A DNA stretch of 64,000 nt from Selenomonas sputigena ATCC 35185 (GTDB taxonomy: Bacteria > Bacillota > Negativicutes > Selenomonadales > Selenomonadaceae), in contig NC_015437.1 of NCBI RefSeq assembly GCF_000208405.1, positions 248,001-312,000 on the forward strand. Reading direction: 5' to 3'. The notes below the pieces were generated by a model. It was given only the letters and a program-made list of their open reading frames with translations, had not been told where the DNA came from and did not search any database. Below, one piece after another: positions 16,110-24,998 of the stretch (position 1 is the first letter of the stretch; every line of letters starts with the position of its first letter). The position numbers were made by a program, and so were the translations under genes.

Positions 16110-17840
16110 TCACACCTTGAACTTGACGGATTCTTCCTTCAGGTTCTTCGCGGAGTCTGCAAGGCCGCGCGAGCTTGCGGCGATTTCTTCCATGCCCGCG
16201 GCCTGCTCTTCGGTGGCGGCAGATACATTCTGCGAGGCGTCGCTCGCGCGTTTCGCGGAGTTGTTCACGTTCTCGCTGAGGTTCACGATCGTGTGGATGC
16301 GTCCGTCTAGGATCTGCATTGTGTCGGTGATCTGTGCGCTGTCATCGCTGCAGATGCGGATGAGCTCTAGGATGCGCGAGAAGCCATGGCCCGTCGAAGA
16401 GACGTTTTCCAGCCCTTTCTCCGCCTGCTCTCGGCCGTCCTTCATGGCGCTGACCGCTTGCTCCGTCTCGGTCTGGATGGAACTGATGAGGTCGCCGATT
16501 TGCTGTGCCGCCTGCTGGGATTCTTCGGCGAGCTTTCGGACTTCCTCGGCGACGACGGCAAAGCCGCGTCCGTTCTCGCCGGCGCGTGCCGCCTCGATGG
16601 CGGCATTCAGAGCGAGGAGGTTCGTCTGCTCGGCAATGCCCGAAATCGTCGAGATGATCTCGCCGATTTCCTGCGAGCGCTGACCGAGTTTTTCGACGAT
16701 CTGCGCCGACTGGTCGACCGTTTCGGAAATCGTGTTCATCTGCTCGACGGTCGATTTCACGAGTTCATTGCCCTCGTTGGCGCGCTCGACGGTGTCTTCG
16801 ATGTTCTTGCGGATCGTGGCGATGCGGCTGACGGCCTGACTGATGCCGTCGGACAGGGCATCAATCTCATGCTTCGTTTCGCCGAGGGAATCCATCTGAA
16901 CGGCAGCGGACTCGGCGACCTCCGTGATGGACTGGGCGACGCTCTGCGTGGCCTCGGCAGATTGGTTGGCATTCGCCGTGAGCTGCTCGGACGTGTCGGA
17001 GACGAAAGCGGCGGTGTCCTGAATCTTTTTCGTCATTGAGCGCATGTTGTCGATCATGCCGTTGAACGCCGTTGCCATCTCGCCGAATTCGTCCTGATTC
17101 TCCACGGGCGCATGGACGCTGAGGTCGCCGCCTGCGGCGCGGCGCACGGCCTGCAGGAATCCCTGCACGGCGTTGTTGATCTCGCGGCGCAGCCAGTAGA
17201 GGACGGCGAGCGTCAAGGCGATGACGAGGAGCAGGGAGACGATGGTGATGACGGCGATCTGCGCTTCTTTCGCCTGACTGCGTTCCTTCTGCGCCGCGGC
17301 GTCCTTGATGCAGTTCTGAGCATCCTGATTGATGCCGGCGACAGCGGCGTCGAACGCCTCGACGATCTCGGGCGAGAGGATGGCGGCTTCGGCCTCCTCA
17401 CGGTTGTTCGACTCCTTCATGGCGTCGCCCGCTTGACTCAGGCGCTTGTAGCTCTCCCAAAGCTCCTGCTCTGCATCGAGTTCGGAGAGCGCCTGCTTCG
17501 TGATGTCGGGCGAGCCGAAATCCGTGTTCTTCTTTGCCTCGCGCAGGGCATTGAACGCATCTTCTACCTCTTGACGCGAATCCTGAACCTTTTGGGCGAA
17601 ATCGTGCTTCTTCGCCGGGTCGACCGATACCACCTGATAGAAGACGTAGAGGCGCGTCTTCTGCATGGCCTGCGCGACCCTGTTCGAAGTGGCAACGAGG
17701 GTCGTGCGCTGGTTGATCCCCGTGTTGAGATCGTCGAGTTCGCCGACCGAATGGTAGGCGAAGACGCCGAAAGCGATGAAGGCAATGAGCAAGATGCTGA
17801 AAGAGAACAGGATCTTGTTTGCCACGGTCATGTTTTTCAT
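16110..17840 (-). CDS. Methyl-accepting chemotaxis protein
   Basis: The 576-residue receptor has a membrane helix at about residues 8-30, a periplasmic four-helix sensor region to about residue 185, a second helix ([18 protein letters not shown]), a HAMP linker, and a long methylation/signalling coiled coil. The hairpin tip is [18 protein letters not shown]. There is no C-terminal CheR-binding pentapeptide; the protein ends VKFKV. The ATG at 17840 was chosen because GGAGAT lies 8 nt upstream. The ligand is unknown. No other chemotaxis genes are nearby. Confidence 0.92.
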   Translation of the reverse strand: MKNMTVANKILFSFSILLIAFIAFGVFAYHSVGELDDLNTGINQRTTLVATSNRVAQAMQKTRLYVFYQVVSVDPAKKHDFAQKVQDSRQEVEDAFNALREAKKNTDFGSPDITKQALSELDAEQELWESYKRLSQAGDAMKESNNREEAEAAILSPEIVEAFDAAVAGINQDAQNCIKDAAAQKERSQAKEAQIAVITIVSLLLVIALTLAVLYWLRREINNAVQGFLQAVRRAAGGDLSVHAPVENQDEFGEMATAFNGMIDNMRSMTKKIQDTAAFVSDTSEQLTANANQSAEATQSVAQSITEVAESAAVQMDSLGETKHEIDALSDGISQAVSRIATIRKNIEDTVERANEGNELVKSTVEQMNTISETVDQSAQIVEKLGQRSQEIGEIISTISGIAEQTNLLALNAAIEAARAGENGRGFAVVAEEVRKLAEESQQAAQQIGDLISSIQTETEQAVSAMKDGREQAEKGLENVSSTGHGFSRILELIRICSDDSAQITDTMQILDGRIHTIVNLSENVNNSAKRASDASQNVSAATEEQAAGMEEIAASSRGLADSAKNLKEESVKFKV

Positions 17841-17979
17841 GAAAAACCATCTCCATTGAATCATATTGAAACTTAATCTTATTTAGCCTTCGACATGGGG
17901 AGAAGAAATCCTTTAAGGCAGTTTTTCTGATTTTTCATGGATTTTTTTCGTTTTGTCGCATCGCGGAGAATGGAAGAAG

Positions 17980-18034
17980 AAAAAAGCCGCTCGATACGCC
18001 TTCCGTGCTGAGATGGCGGTATCGAGCGGCTTTT
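17980..18034 (-). terminator. Terminator of the mrp gene
   Basis: GCCGCTCGATAC pairs with GTATCGAGCGGC across a loop with an inner GCC/GGC pairing. The A-run at 17980-17985 gives the U tract on the minus strand. Confidence 0.82.
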
Positions 18035-18067
18035 CGCTATAGTTTGCGCCCCTTGCAGGGCAGCGGT

Positions 18068-18955
18068 TTACGATTCTTTGAAGTCATCGACCTCGGCTGC
18101 GTCATGCTCGGGCAGCTCTTCTAAGAGCAGCGCCGCAGCGTCGACCCAGTCGCCCTCAAACGACTCGATCTTGCCGGCGTCGCAGAGCGCGGCGAGCTTC
18201 GGCTCGATCGGCAGGCGTGCGAGAAGCGGCAGGTAGTAGTCGCGGGCGATCTCCTCGATGTGGCTGTCGCCGAAGATCTTGTGCTCGGCCGAGCAGTTGG
18301 GGCACTTGAAGTACGCCATGTTCTCGATGATGCCGAGGATGGGGGCGTTCATCAGGCCGGCCATCTTGACCGCCTTCTCGACGATCATGGAGACGAGCTC
18401 CTGCGGCGAGGTCACGACGATGATGCCGTCGACGGGCAGGGACTGCAGCACGGTCAGAGGAACGTCTCCCGTTCCCGGCGGCATGTCGACGAAGAGGTAG
18501 TCCTCATTCTCCCAGACGACGTCCTGCCAGAACTGCTGCACGACGCCCGCAACGATGGGGCCGCGCCAGACGACGGGATCGGACTCGTCCTTTAGGAGCA
18601 GGTTGATCGACATGATGTCGATGCCGCCCGCGCTCTTCAAGGGGCGGATGCCCGCGGCATCGGCAGATGCCTTCTCCACTTCGCCCTTGACGCCGAAGAC
18701 CTTCGGGATCGAAGGCCCCGTGATGTCGGCGTCGAGCACGCCGACGCGATGGCCGCGCCGCGCCATGGCAGTCGCGAGGAGCGAGGTGACGAGGGACTTG
18801 CCGACGCCGCCCTTGCCGCTCATGACGGCGATGACGCGCTTGACGCTGCTGTGCTCGTTCGGCGGTGTAAGAAGGCTCTGCGGCTCCTGCTGTGCGCCGC
18901 CGCAGCCGCCCGCCGAGGAACAGCTGCTGCAGCCGCTGCTGCAATTTTCACTCAT
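18068..18955 (-). CDS. Mrp/NBP35 family Fe-S cluster carrier ATPase
   Basis: The 295-residue P-loop protein shows the deviant Walker A MSGKGGVGKSLVTSLL near residue 45, VGVLDADITGPSIPK, and FVDMPPGTGD. The N terminus is rich in Cys, Ser and Gly (CSSGCSSCSSAGGCGG). A CxxC lies at FKCPNCSAEH, where scaffold-type members bind a bridging cluster. Family members insert or carry Fe-S clusters in the cytoplasm. It is monocistronic, with a good terminator downstream. Confidence 0.92.
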   Translation of the reverse strand: MSENCSSGCSSCSSAGGCGGAQQEPQSLLTPPNEHSSVKRVIAVMSGKGGVGKSLVTSLLATAMARRGHRVGVLDADITGPSIPKVFGVKGEVEKASADAAGIRPLKSAGGIDIMSINLLLKDESDPVVWRGPIVAGVVQQFWQDVVWENEDYLFVDMPPGTGDVPLTVLQSLPVDGIIVVTSPQELVSMIVEKAVKMAGLMNAPILGIIENMAYFKCPNCSAEHKIFGDSHIEEIARDYYLPLLARLPIEPKLAALCDAGKIESFEGDWVDAAALLLEELPEHDAAEVDDFKES

Positions 18956-19066
18956 GATGAATCTCTCCTTTGCTATACATATAATGGAAAATTTTTCTGA
19001 ATGGATAGGGTATATTCATTATATTACCCCTTTTTCTTGAATTGTCAATAGCCGCACTGCGCTGTG

Positions 19067-19519
19067 TCATTCCAATGCACGAAGGATGCGATAGAGCTGC
19101 TCCTTCAGCGCCTCGGCCTCTTCGAGGGTGAACAGTGTGCCTTTTTTATTGACGAGGCAGCCCATCGCATAGGGAATCTTTTCCGCCTCTTCGCGCAGGG
19201 CTTCCCCTTCCTTCGTGATCTCCACGACGACCACGCGCTCATCGTCCGCCTTGCGGCGGCGCTTCAGATACCCCATGCTTTCCAACTTCTTGAGCACGGG
19301 CGTCAAGGTGCCGGAATCGAGGTACAGGCGCTTGCCGAGATCGTGCATGGTGACGGTGTGCTCTTCCCAGAGCACCATCATCGTGACGTACTGCGCATAG
19401 GTCAGACCGATCTTTTTCAGAAAGGGATTGTAGGCGGCCACGATCTTGCGGCCTGTGGCGTAGAGCGGGAAACAAAACTGATTTTCCAGCAGAAGCGGAT
19501 CGAATTCCTTTTTTGCCAT
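19067..19519 (-). CDS. ohrR: MarR-family repressor, OhrR-like
   Basis: The 150-residue winged-helix protein starts MAKKEFDPLLLENQFCFPLY. The single Cys in this segment is at the position of the peroxide-sensing Cys15 of OhrR. The DNA-binding helix and wing are seen in LDSGTLTPVLKKLES and RRRKADDERVVVVEIT. The start at 19519 is favoured by GGAG about 10 nt upstream; another ATG lies at 19534. No ohr gene is seen nearby. The divergent short transcription unit at 19647 is the obvious target candidate. Confidence 0.85.
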   Translation of the reverse strand: MAKKEFDPLLLENQFCFPLYATGRKIVAAYNPFLKKIGLTYAQYVTMMVLWEEHTVTMHDLGKRLYLDSGTLTPVLKKLESMGYLKRRRKADDERVVVVEITKEGEALREEAEKIPYAMGCLVNKKGTLFTLEEAEALKEQLYRILRALE

Positions 19520-19646
19520 TGACAACATCTCCATAGAATGATTCTTGTTTCAGTACCTCTTCGATATTTTAGCAGATAAATAAAATATAAGCAAATGAAA
19601 TGTAGAAAAATAAAACATGAAAAAATGATATTTTATAAAATTGTAT

Positions 19647-19674
19647 TTGACAAAATATATTTTGTGTGTATAAT
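19647..19674 (+). promoter_or_regulatory. Perfect consensus promoter with a 16-bp palindrome in its spacer
   Basis: TTGACA and TATAAT, both exact consensus, are 16 nt apart. The spacer region is filled by the perfect palindrome ACAAAATATATTTTGT (19650-19665), a likely operator for the divergent OhrR-like regulator. Confidence 0.75.
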
Positions 19675-19681
19675 AGAACAT

Positions 19682-19725
19682 GTAAGCAGCTTCCCCCAAA
19701 CGCGAAGAGGAAAAGAGCTGCTTAT
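19682..19725 (+). other. Hairpin in the 5' leader of the short transcript
   Basis: AAGCAGCT pairs with AGCTGCTT across about 27 nt, right at the expected transcript start. It may stabilise the RNA or affect its use. Confidence 0.45.
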
Positions 19726-19811
19726 ATGGATGAAGAGAAAATTTCGTGCTTCGGACATTTGATTTGAAGTATTGCATGATTTATTTGGATGAAAACAGGA
19801 GGTTATTCATT

Positions 19812-19895
19812 ATGAGCACCATTGTTTTGGCAGTATCGGCCCTTGTATGCGCTACGGCATTTCGGCTTCTCGGCGAAGAAGTGCAGAAGGGATAA
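19812..19895 (+). CDS. 27-residue hydrophobic small protein
   Basis: The short frame encodes a hydrophobic stretch (TIVLAVSALVCATAF) followed by RLLGEEVQKG. It is preceded by AGGAGG at 9 nt spacing, by a perfect promoter, and is closed by its own terminator. This makes translation credible despite the length. It may be a small membrane protein or a leader peptide. Its promoter carries a palindrome next to the divergent ohrR, so peroxide control is possible. I know no family for it. Confidence 0.55.
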   Translation: MSTIVLAVSALVCATAFRLLGEEVQKG

Positions 19896-19950
19896 GGCGA
19901 CGCATCCTGCATACCGCATAATCACATAAGGCAAAATGCTGCAAGGCAGT

Positions 19951-19995
19951 CAAACAGCATGTGTTTCCGATGGGAACGCATGCTGTTTTTCTTAG
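19951..19995 (+). terminator. Terminator of the short transcript
   Basis: AACAGCATG plus GTTTCC pairs with GGGAAC plus CATGCTGTT, followed by TTTCTT. The full transcript would be about 310 nt. Confidence 0.85.
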
Positions 19996-20059
19996 GAAGC
20001 TTTGAGGAAGTGATTTATAGATGAATTTTATCACAAAAACCTTCAGATATAAATAAAAT

Positions 20060-20078
20060 AATGATAGTCTATCTCATT
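20060..20078. promoter_or_regulatory. Possible metalloregulator operator before the metal importer
   Basis: AATGATAGTCTATCTCATT is an AT-rich imperfect inverted repeat resembling Fur or MntR-type sites. It sits about 60 bp before the binding-protein gene. Only the symmetry supports it. Confidence 0.35.
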
Positions 20079-20138
20079 TACAACCTTCGAGGAACGTGCT
20101 ATACTACATGCTAAGAAAATCTCGAAAGAAGGTGCAGT

Positions 20139-21095
20139 ATGAATTTTTTGAAGAGGATGCTTCGTGGGAACGGCAAGGGGCTGTTTCTGCTGGCTTTGTG
20201 CCTCGCGGCGGCGCTTCTGACAGCGGGCTGCGGCGGTGCGGCGGGGGATGCGCCCTCGGGCAAGAAGAAGGTCACGGTGACGACGTCATTTCTCGCCGAC
20301 ATGACGAAGGAGCTGGCGGGCGACTACGTCGATATCGACCTCGTCATTCCGGCGGGAGAAGACCCGCATCTTTACGTCGCTCAGCCAGCGGATCTCAAAA
20401 AGCTCAAGGACGCCGACCTCGTGCTTTACCACGGGCTGCATTTCGAGGGCAAGATGGTCGAAATTCTTGAAAAGCGCGGTACGGCGGTGACGGCGGACTT
20501 CCCTGCGGATGCTGTACTGCGCATGGAAGAGGACGGCGAGAGCGTCGTCGATCCGCACTTCTGGTTCAGCATTGCGCTCTACAAGAAGGCGACGGAGAAG
20601 GCGGCAGACAGTCTCTCCAAGCTCGTGCCCGAGCATGAGAAGGAGATTCGGGCGAACTCGGCTGCATACCTCGCCAAGCTCGATGCGCTCGACGCCGAGG
20701 TCAAGGAGAAGATTGCGTCCATCCCAGCGGGCAAGCGCAACCTCGTCACGCCGCACGACGCTTTCAACTATTTCTCCAAAAGCTACGGCATGACGGTCGT
20801 CGCGCCGCAGGGCGTGAGCACGAATTCCGAGGTGGCGAATGCCGACATTGAAAAGACCGCAGACTTCATCGTCGAACACAAGGTCAAGGCGGTCTTCGCC
20901 GAGAGCACGACGAATCCCGAGCGCATGAAGAAGCTGCAGGAAATCGTGCGGTCGAAGGGCTTCGATGTCGAGATCGTCGGCGGCGAGGGGAATGAACTGT
21001 TTTCCGATTCGCTCGCACCCGCAGGGCAGAAGGGAGATACGTTCATCGACATGTATCGGTTTGACGTCGATCTGATTGTCAGTCATCTGAAGTAA
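20139..21095 (+). CDS. Metal ABC transporter substrate-binding lipoprotein (Mn/Zn/Fe type)
   Basis: The 318 residues begin with a lipoprotein signal ending LLTAGC. The family (cluster 9, PF01297: TroA, MntA, ZnuA) is recognised by GEDPHLY, DPHFWFS, TPHDAFNYF and FAESTTNP. The long His-rich loop of zinc-specific ZnuA is missing, so manganese or iron is more likely than zinc. It delivers metal to the two permeases downstream. A hairpin terminator after it probably lowers expression of the later genes. Confidence 0.92.
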   Translation: MNFLKRMLRGNGKGLFLLALCLAAALLTAGCGGAAGDAPSGKKKVTVTTSFLADMTKELAGDYVDIDLVIPAGEDPHLYVAQPADLKKLKDADLVLYHGLHFEGKMVEILEKRGTAVTADFPADAVLRMEEDGESVVDPHFWFSIALYKKATEKAADSLSKLVPEHEKEIRANSAAYLAKLDALDAEVKEKIASIPAGKRNLVTPHDAFNYFSKSYGMTVVAPQGVSTNSEVANADIEKTADFIVEHKVKAVFAESTTNPERMKKLQEIVRSKGFDVEIVGGEGNELFSDSLAPAGQKGDTFIDMYRFDVDLIVSHLK

Positions 21096-21110
21096 GGAAA
21101 AAGGGAAGAA

Positions 21111-21134
21111 GGGCGGGCGACCGCCCTTTTTTGC
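21111..21134 (+). terminator. Terminator or attenuator within the metal importer operon
   Basis: AGGGCGG pairs with CCGCCCT around GCGA, followed by TTTTTT. It lies between the binding-protein and ATPase genes and could set a higher level for the binding protein. Confidence 0.8.
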
Positions 21135-21187
21135 TTTTTCCGTTCGATGCGGTCGAGTTGGCTGATTCTAGGGAAAGAAGGCGGAAT

Positions 21188-21910
21188 ATGGGAGAAAAGA
21201 TGCTGCTTCATGTGGAGGATGTGACGATGGCGTACCGCGAGAGCGCGGTGCTCTGGGACATCGATCTCGATGTGCCGACGGGTGTACGATGTGCGATCGT
21301 CGGGCCGAACGGCGCAGGAAAATCGACGCTCCTGAAGGGAGTCCTCGGCCTTGAAAAGCCCGTCGCGGGCTATGTGCGCCTTTGGGGCAAGACGATCGAC
21401 GAGGTGCGCGAGCGCATCGCCTATGTGCCGCAGCGCGGCGCGGTCAACTGGGATTTCCCGACGACAGTGTTCGACGTCGTGCTCATGGGACGCTATGTGC
21501 ATATCGGGCTCATGCGCCGCCCAGGCAGGGAGGATCGCGAGAGGGCGAGGGCGGCTCTCGCCGAGATGCAGCTCGAAAAGCTCGCCGAGCGCCAGATTTC
21601 GGAGCTTTCGGGCGGACAGAAGCAGCGCGTCTTCATCGCGCGCGCACTCGCGCAGGAAAGCGACCTCTACATCATGGACGAGCCGCTCGCGGGCGTGGAC
21701 GAGACGACGGAGCGCATCGTCATGGACAAGTTCGTCGCGCTGCAGAAGGCAAGGAAGACGGTGATCGCCGTGCATCACGATCTTTCGACGCTCGACATGT
21801 ATTTCGACTACCTTGTCGTTCTGAACCGCACGATCAAGGCGAGCGGCTACTTGAAGGATATGGACAAGGAAGCGGCGCTCGCGCTCGCCTTCCGTCCGAA
21901 GGAGCGTTGA
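21188..21910 (+). CDS. Metal ABC transporter ATP-binding protein
   Basis: The 240-residue ATPase has Walker A GPNGAGKSTLLKG, the Q-loop region YVPQRGAVNWDFP, the signature LSGGQKQR, and Walker B LYIMDEPLAGVD. The ATG at 21188 (MGEKMLLHVEDV) follows AAGGCGG. The Q-loop and signature pattern are those of the MntB/TroB group. The stop is 2 nt before the permease start. Confidence 0.93.
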   Translation: MGEKMLLHVEDVTMAYRESAVLWDIDLDVPTGVRCAIVGPNGAGKSTLLKGVLGLEKPVAGYVRLWGKTIDEVRERIAYVPQRGAVNWDFPTTVFDVVLMGRYVHIGLMRRPGREDRERARAALAEMQLEKLAERQISELSGGQKQRVFIARALAQESDLYIMDEPLAGVDETTERIVMDKFVALQKARKTVIAVHHDLSTLDMYFDYLVVLNRTIKASGYLKDMDKEAALALAFRPKER

Positions 21911-21912
21911 CG

Positions 21913-22782
21913 ATGGACATTCTGATGAACTACGCCTTCCAGATCATCGCCCTCGGCACGGCGCTTCTCGCTGCGGTCGCGGCGCCCGTCGGCGCTCTGA
22001 GCGTCTACAAGGGTCAGAGCCTCATCGGCGACGCTATCGGACATGCGACATTTCCGGGCGTCGTCCTCGCCTTCATGGCGTTTTCGACGCGGAGTCCCGC
22101 CGTGCTGCTCGTCGGCGCAATGGCGGCGGCCGCCGTCACCTTTTTCGCCATTCAGGCGGCGCACGAGAACACGCGCGTCGGACTCAACGCGAACCTCGCC
22201 GTATTCCTCTCGGGCTTCTTCGGCCTCGGCATGGTCTTGAAGAGCTTCATTCAGGGGAACGAAGCTTATCGCGGCGCGTCACAGGCGGGGCTTGAGACGT
22301 ACATTTTCGGGCAGGCGGCGTACATGCTCGAAGCCGATGTGAAGCTCATCGCCTTCGTCGCTGCGCTCTGCGCGGCGCTGCTCTTCGCCTTCTACAAGGA
22401 GCTGAAGGTCTTCGTCTTCGATGCCGAGTATGCGCGTGCCGTGGGGCTTCCCGTGCGCCTGCTGCAAGTCCTGCTGCCCTTTTTGACGATCGCCGTCATC
22501 GGTATCGGCATCAAGGCGGTCGGCGCGATTCTCATCAGCTCGTTCCTCATCATCCCGTGCGTCGCGGCGAGCCAGTGGTCGGATGATTTTGCACACGTTC
22601 TTTTCCTGAGCGCCGTCTTCGGCGTCGTCGCAGCTCTCGCAGGCACCTATGTGAGCACGCTGGAGCAGGGAATGTCGACGGGGCCGAGCATCATCCTCGC
22701 GGCCTCTGCCATCGCCTTTTTGTCCATGTTCTTCGGCAAGCGGGGTGCGTTCAGAAAGCGCGGAAGGAGGGAAGAGGCATGA
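21913..22782 (+). CDS. Metal ABC transporter permease, first subunit
   Basis: The 289-residue inner-membrane protein has about eight or nine helices of the TroC/ZnuB type, with GDAIGHATFPGVVLAF and FIIPCVAASQ-like motifs characteristic of the family. It was started at the ATG at 21913, directly after the ATPase; the longer open frame runs antisense-like through the ATPase gene. Its last codons overlap the next permease gene by 4 nt (ATGA). Confidence 0.92.
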   Translation: MDILMNYAFQIIALGTALLAAVAAPVGALSVYKGQSLIGDAIGHATFPGVVLAFMAFSTRSPAVLLVGAMAAAAVTFFAIQAAHENTRVGLNANLAVFLSGFFGLGMVLKSFIQGNEAYRGASQAGLETYIFGQAAYMLEADVKLIAFVAALCAALLFAFYKELKVFVFDAEYARAVGLPVRLLQVLLPFLTIAVIGIGIKAVGAILISSFLIIPCVAASQWSDDFAHVLFLSAVFGVVAALAGTYVSTLEQGMSTGPSIILAASAIAFLSMFFGKRGAFRKRGRREEA

Positions 22783-23879
22783 CCGATTCTTTCGTCGTGC
22801 TCGCCCTGACGGCGGCGGCGTGCGCCCTGCCCGGCGTGTTCCTGCTCCTGCGCAATCTCTCGATGATGGCGGATGCGATCAGTCACACAGTGCTCCTCGG
22901 CATCGTCCTCGCGTTCTTCCTCGTGCGCGACCTCTCGTCGCCGTGGCTGCTCTTCGGCGCGGCGCTCATGGGCGTCGTGACCGTGCTGCTCGTCGAGCTT
23001 CTGGGAAAGACGAAGACGACGAAGAGCGACGACGCGATCGGCATCGTCTTTCCCGTGCTCTTCTCCCTCGCCGTCATCCTCATCAGCAAGTATGCGGGCA
23101 ACGTGCATCTCGACACCGACATGGTGCTGATGGGCGAGGTCGTCTATGCGGGACTCGATACGGTGACGCTTTTCGGGCACGAGGTCGCGTCCTCCGCCGT
23201 CAAGATGGGCGCGATCTTCCTCGTCAATGCGGCGTTCATCACGCTCTTTTACAAGGAACTCAAGCTCTCGACCTTCGATGAGGAGAACGCGCGTCTCATC
23301 GGCATGGCGACGGGCGCGATCTTCTACGCGCTCATGACGCTGATCTCCCTGACGACGGTCGCGGCATTCGACGCCGTCGGCTCGATCCTCGTCATCTCGT
23401 TCTTCATCGCGCCCGCGGCGGCGGCTCTTCTCTTCACGAAGCGCCTGCATCACGCACTCTTTCTCGCCGTGTCCTTCGGCGTCCTAGGCAGTGCCATCGG
23501 CTACGGCCTTGCACTTCACTTCAACGCTTCGATGGCGGGTATGTGCGCTCTCGTCAACATGCTCGGCTACGTCGTCGCCGTCTTCGTCTATCCGAAGGGC
23601 GTCATCACGCGGCGCTTGAAGCGCATGCGGCGCAAGGCGCGGCTCAAGGAGGAGCTTTTGATCATCCACCTCGGCACGCATACCGCTGAGAACCTTTACA
23701 GCGAGGAAAACGCTGTGCGCGACATCGCCGAGCACCTGCGCTGGAGTGAAAGGGAGATGCGGCGTGTCAGCGAGAGACTGAAGGAAGCCGGCATCGTGCG
23801 CCGCTCGGGCGGTTACTACCTGCTGACGGATAAGGGGGTGGAGCGCTATCGTGCGCTTTGCGAAGAATATGTGATCTGA
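22779..23879 (+). CDS. Metal ABC permease, second subunit, fused to a DtxR-like winged helix
   Basis: Residues 1-270 form a second TroD-type permease (SMMADAISHTVLLGIVLAFF). Residues about 285-366 are a soluble cytoplasmic tail that reads as a winged-helix domain of the DtxR/MntR group (HTAENLYSEENAVRDIAEHL, then RVSERLKEAGIVRR and LTDKGVERY). The metal-sensing and dimerisation domain of full DtxR proteins is missing. Such permease-repressor fusions are known, for example YtgC-YtgR of Chlamydia. The tail may regulate transport or transcription. Confidence 0.87.
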   Translation: MTDSFVVLALTAAACALPGVFLLLRNLSMMADAISHTVLLGIVLAFFLVRDLSSPWLLFGAALMGVVTVLLVELLGKTKTTKSDDAIGIVFPVLFSLAVILISKYAGNVHLDTDMVLMGEVVYAGLDTVTLFGHEVASSAVKMGAIFLVNAAFITLFYKELKLSTFDEENARLIGMATGAIFYALMTLISLTTVAAFDAVGSILVISFFIAPAAAALLFTKRLHHALFLAVSFGVLGSAIGYGLALHFNASMAGMCALVNMLGYVVAVFVYPKGVITRRLKRMRRKARLKEELLIIHLGTHTAENLYSEENAVRDIAEHLRWSEREMRRVSERLKEAGIVRRSGGYYLLTDKGVERYRALCEEYVI

Positions 23880-23886
23880 GGGGGAG

Positions 23887-23915
23887 TTGCAAATTCATTT
23901 CATTTGTACTATAAT
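23887..23915 (+). promoter_or_regulatory. Promoter of the DUF4198 gene
   Basis: TTGCAA and consensus TATAAT are 17 nt apart, starting just after the importer operon. Confidence 0.7.
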
Positions 23916-23975
23916 GTAAAGGTATGGAACAAATGTGTTCCGCAGAGTGAATTGTTCTCGATGGGAGGATGAAGA

Positions 23976-24698
23976 ATGAAGAAGAAGCTTTTGGCAGCGG
24001 CGCTTGGCGCATTTGTAGGTCTTGGCATGTATGCGGCACCGACGGACGCGCACGGCGTGTTCTATGCGAACCGTCTCGATCAGAAGGCGCTCGTGCTCGG
24101 TGAAGGTCCGTTGGACAACGCTTACGATCCCGCATGCGTGCAGCGCATCGACGCCTATGATGTGAACTTCGAGCCGACGACGGTCGAGCGCGTCGACGCG
24201 GGCAACCATGTGACGATCGTGCCGGGCGACGACCTCGGCGTGACGGCGACGTTCTTCGACTATGGCTACTTCGCCAAGACGACGGACGGACAGGTCATTC
24301 CGACGCGCGATTACGCGAGCGTTGAAAATCTCAAGGCAGTGACGTACGCGCGCAAGTACAATGTGCATTACTGGAACGCGGCTGTGAAGCCGGGCGGGCT
24401 CTACAATGTGCCGATCCAGATCGTTCCCGCAGTCAATCCTCTGACGCTTCGCCGTGGCGACGCGCTGCGCCTGCGCATCTACAAGGACGGTCAGCCGTAT
24501 GCGAATGCGCCCGTCATCGCTGACGTGCTCGGCGATCTCACGACGGAAGCGAACGCGGATGCGAACGGCTACATTACCGTGCATGTGGCGAACAACGGCC
24601 TCAACGTCATCGGCGTCGAAGTCGGCTTCCCGACGGACGATCCGATCGTGACGGAGAAGATCTTCAGCTCGCTTTCGTTCATCATTCCGGCCGAGTAA
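23976..24698 (+). CDS. Periplasmic DUF4198-family protein, possible metal-binding partner
   Basis: The 240 residues have a cleavable signal (LLAAALGAFVGLGMYAAPTDA) after which the mature chain would begin with His-Gly. DUF4198 proteins (NikK-like) are periplasmic, beta-rich, and often linked to nickel or cobalt uptake. Here the gene follows a manganese/zinc-type importer but has its own promoter. The start follows GGGAGGATGAAGA. The metal is unknown. Confidence 0.75.
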   Translation: MKKKLLAAALGAFVGLGMYAAPTDAHGVFYANRLDQKALVLGEGPLDNAYDPACVQRIDAYDVNFEPTTVERVDAGNHVTIVPGDDLGVTATFFDYGYFAKTTDGQVIPTRDYASVENLKAVTYARKYNVHYWNAAVKPGGLYNVPIQIVPAVNPLTLRRGDALRLRIYKDGQPYANAPVIADVLGDLTTEANADANGYITVHVANNGLNVIGVEVGFPTDDPIVTEKIFSSLSFIIPAE

Positions 24699-24748
24699 GA
24701 GCGGCTTCGCTTCGTAGAAATATGAAAGTGTGCGCTTAGGCGCAGCAA

Positions 24749-24783
24749 AAACACCGCAGGCATCATGCTTGCGGTGTTTTTGC
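24749..24783 (+). terminator. Rho-independent terminator
   Basis: AACACCGCA pairs with TGCGGTGTT, followed by TTTTGC. Confidence 0.85.
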
Positions 24784-24876
24784 TGTTGCGGCGTTTTCAG
24801 ATGTCGACGCTGCATTCCTTACGGATAGCATGCACCTGCTGCATATAAGGTCGAATAAAAAGTGAATCTTTCTTCA

Positions 24877-24930
24877 AAAATGAACAAATTTCATTTTCAG
24901 ATTGAATTTTAACGATGTATGTGCTATACT
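24877..24930 (+). promoter_or_regulatory. Promoter of exbB-exbD-tonB with an upstream palindrome
   Basis: TTGAAT and TATACT lie 17 nt apart (about 24902-24930). Just upstream AAAATGAA and TTCATTTT form a perfect inverted repeat with a 5-nt spacer (24877-24897), a possible iron or other regulator site. Confidence 0.55.
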
Positions 24931-24998
24931 CACAAACATGATAGGAATAACCGCTATCAGCGGTATTCAGATAGAAAATCATTGAAGGAGATGTTCTC

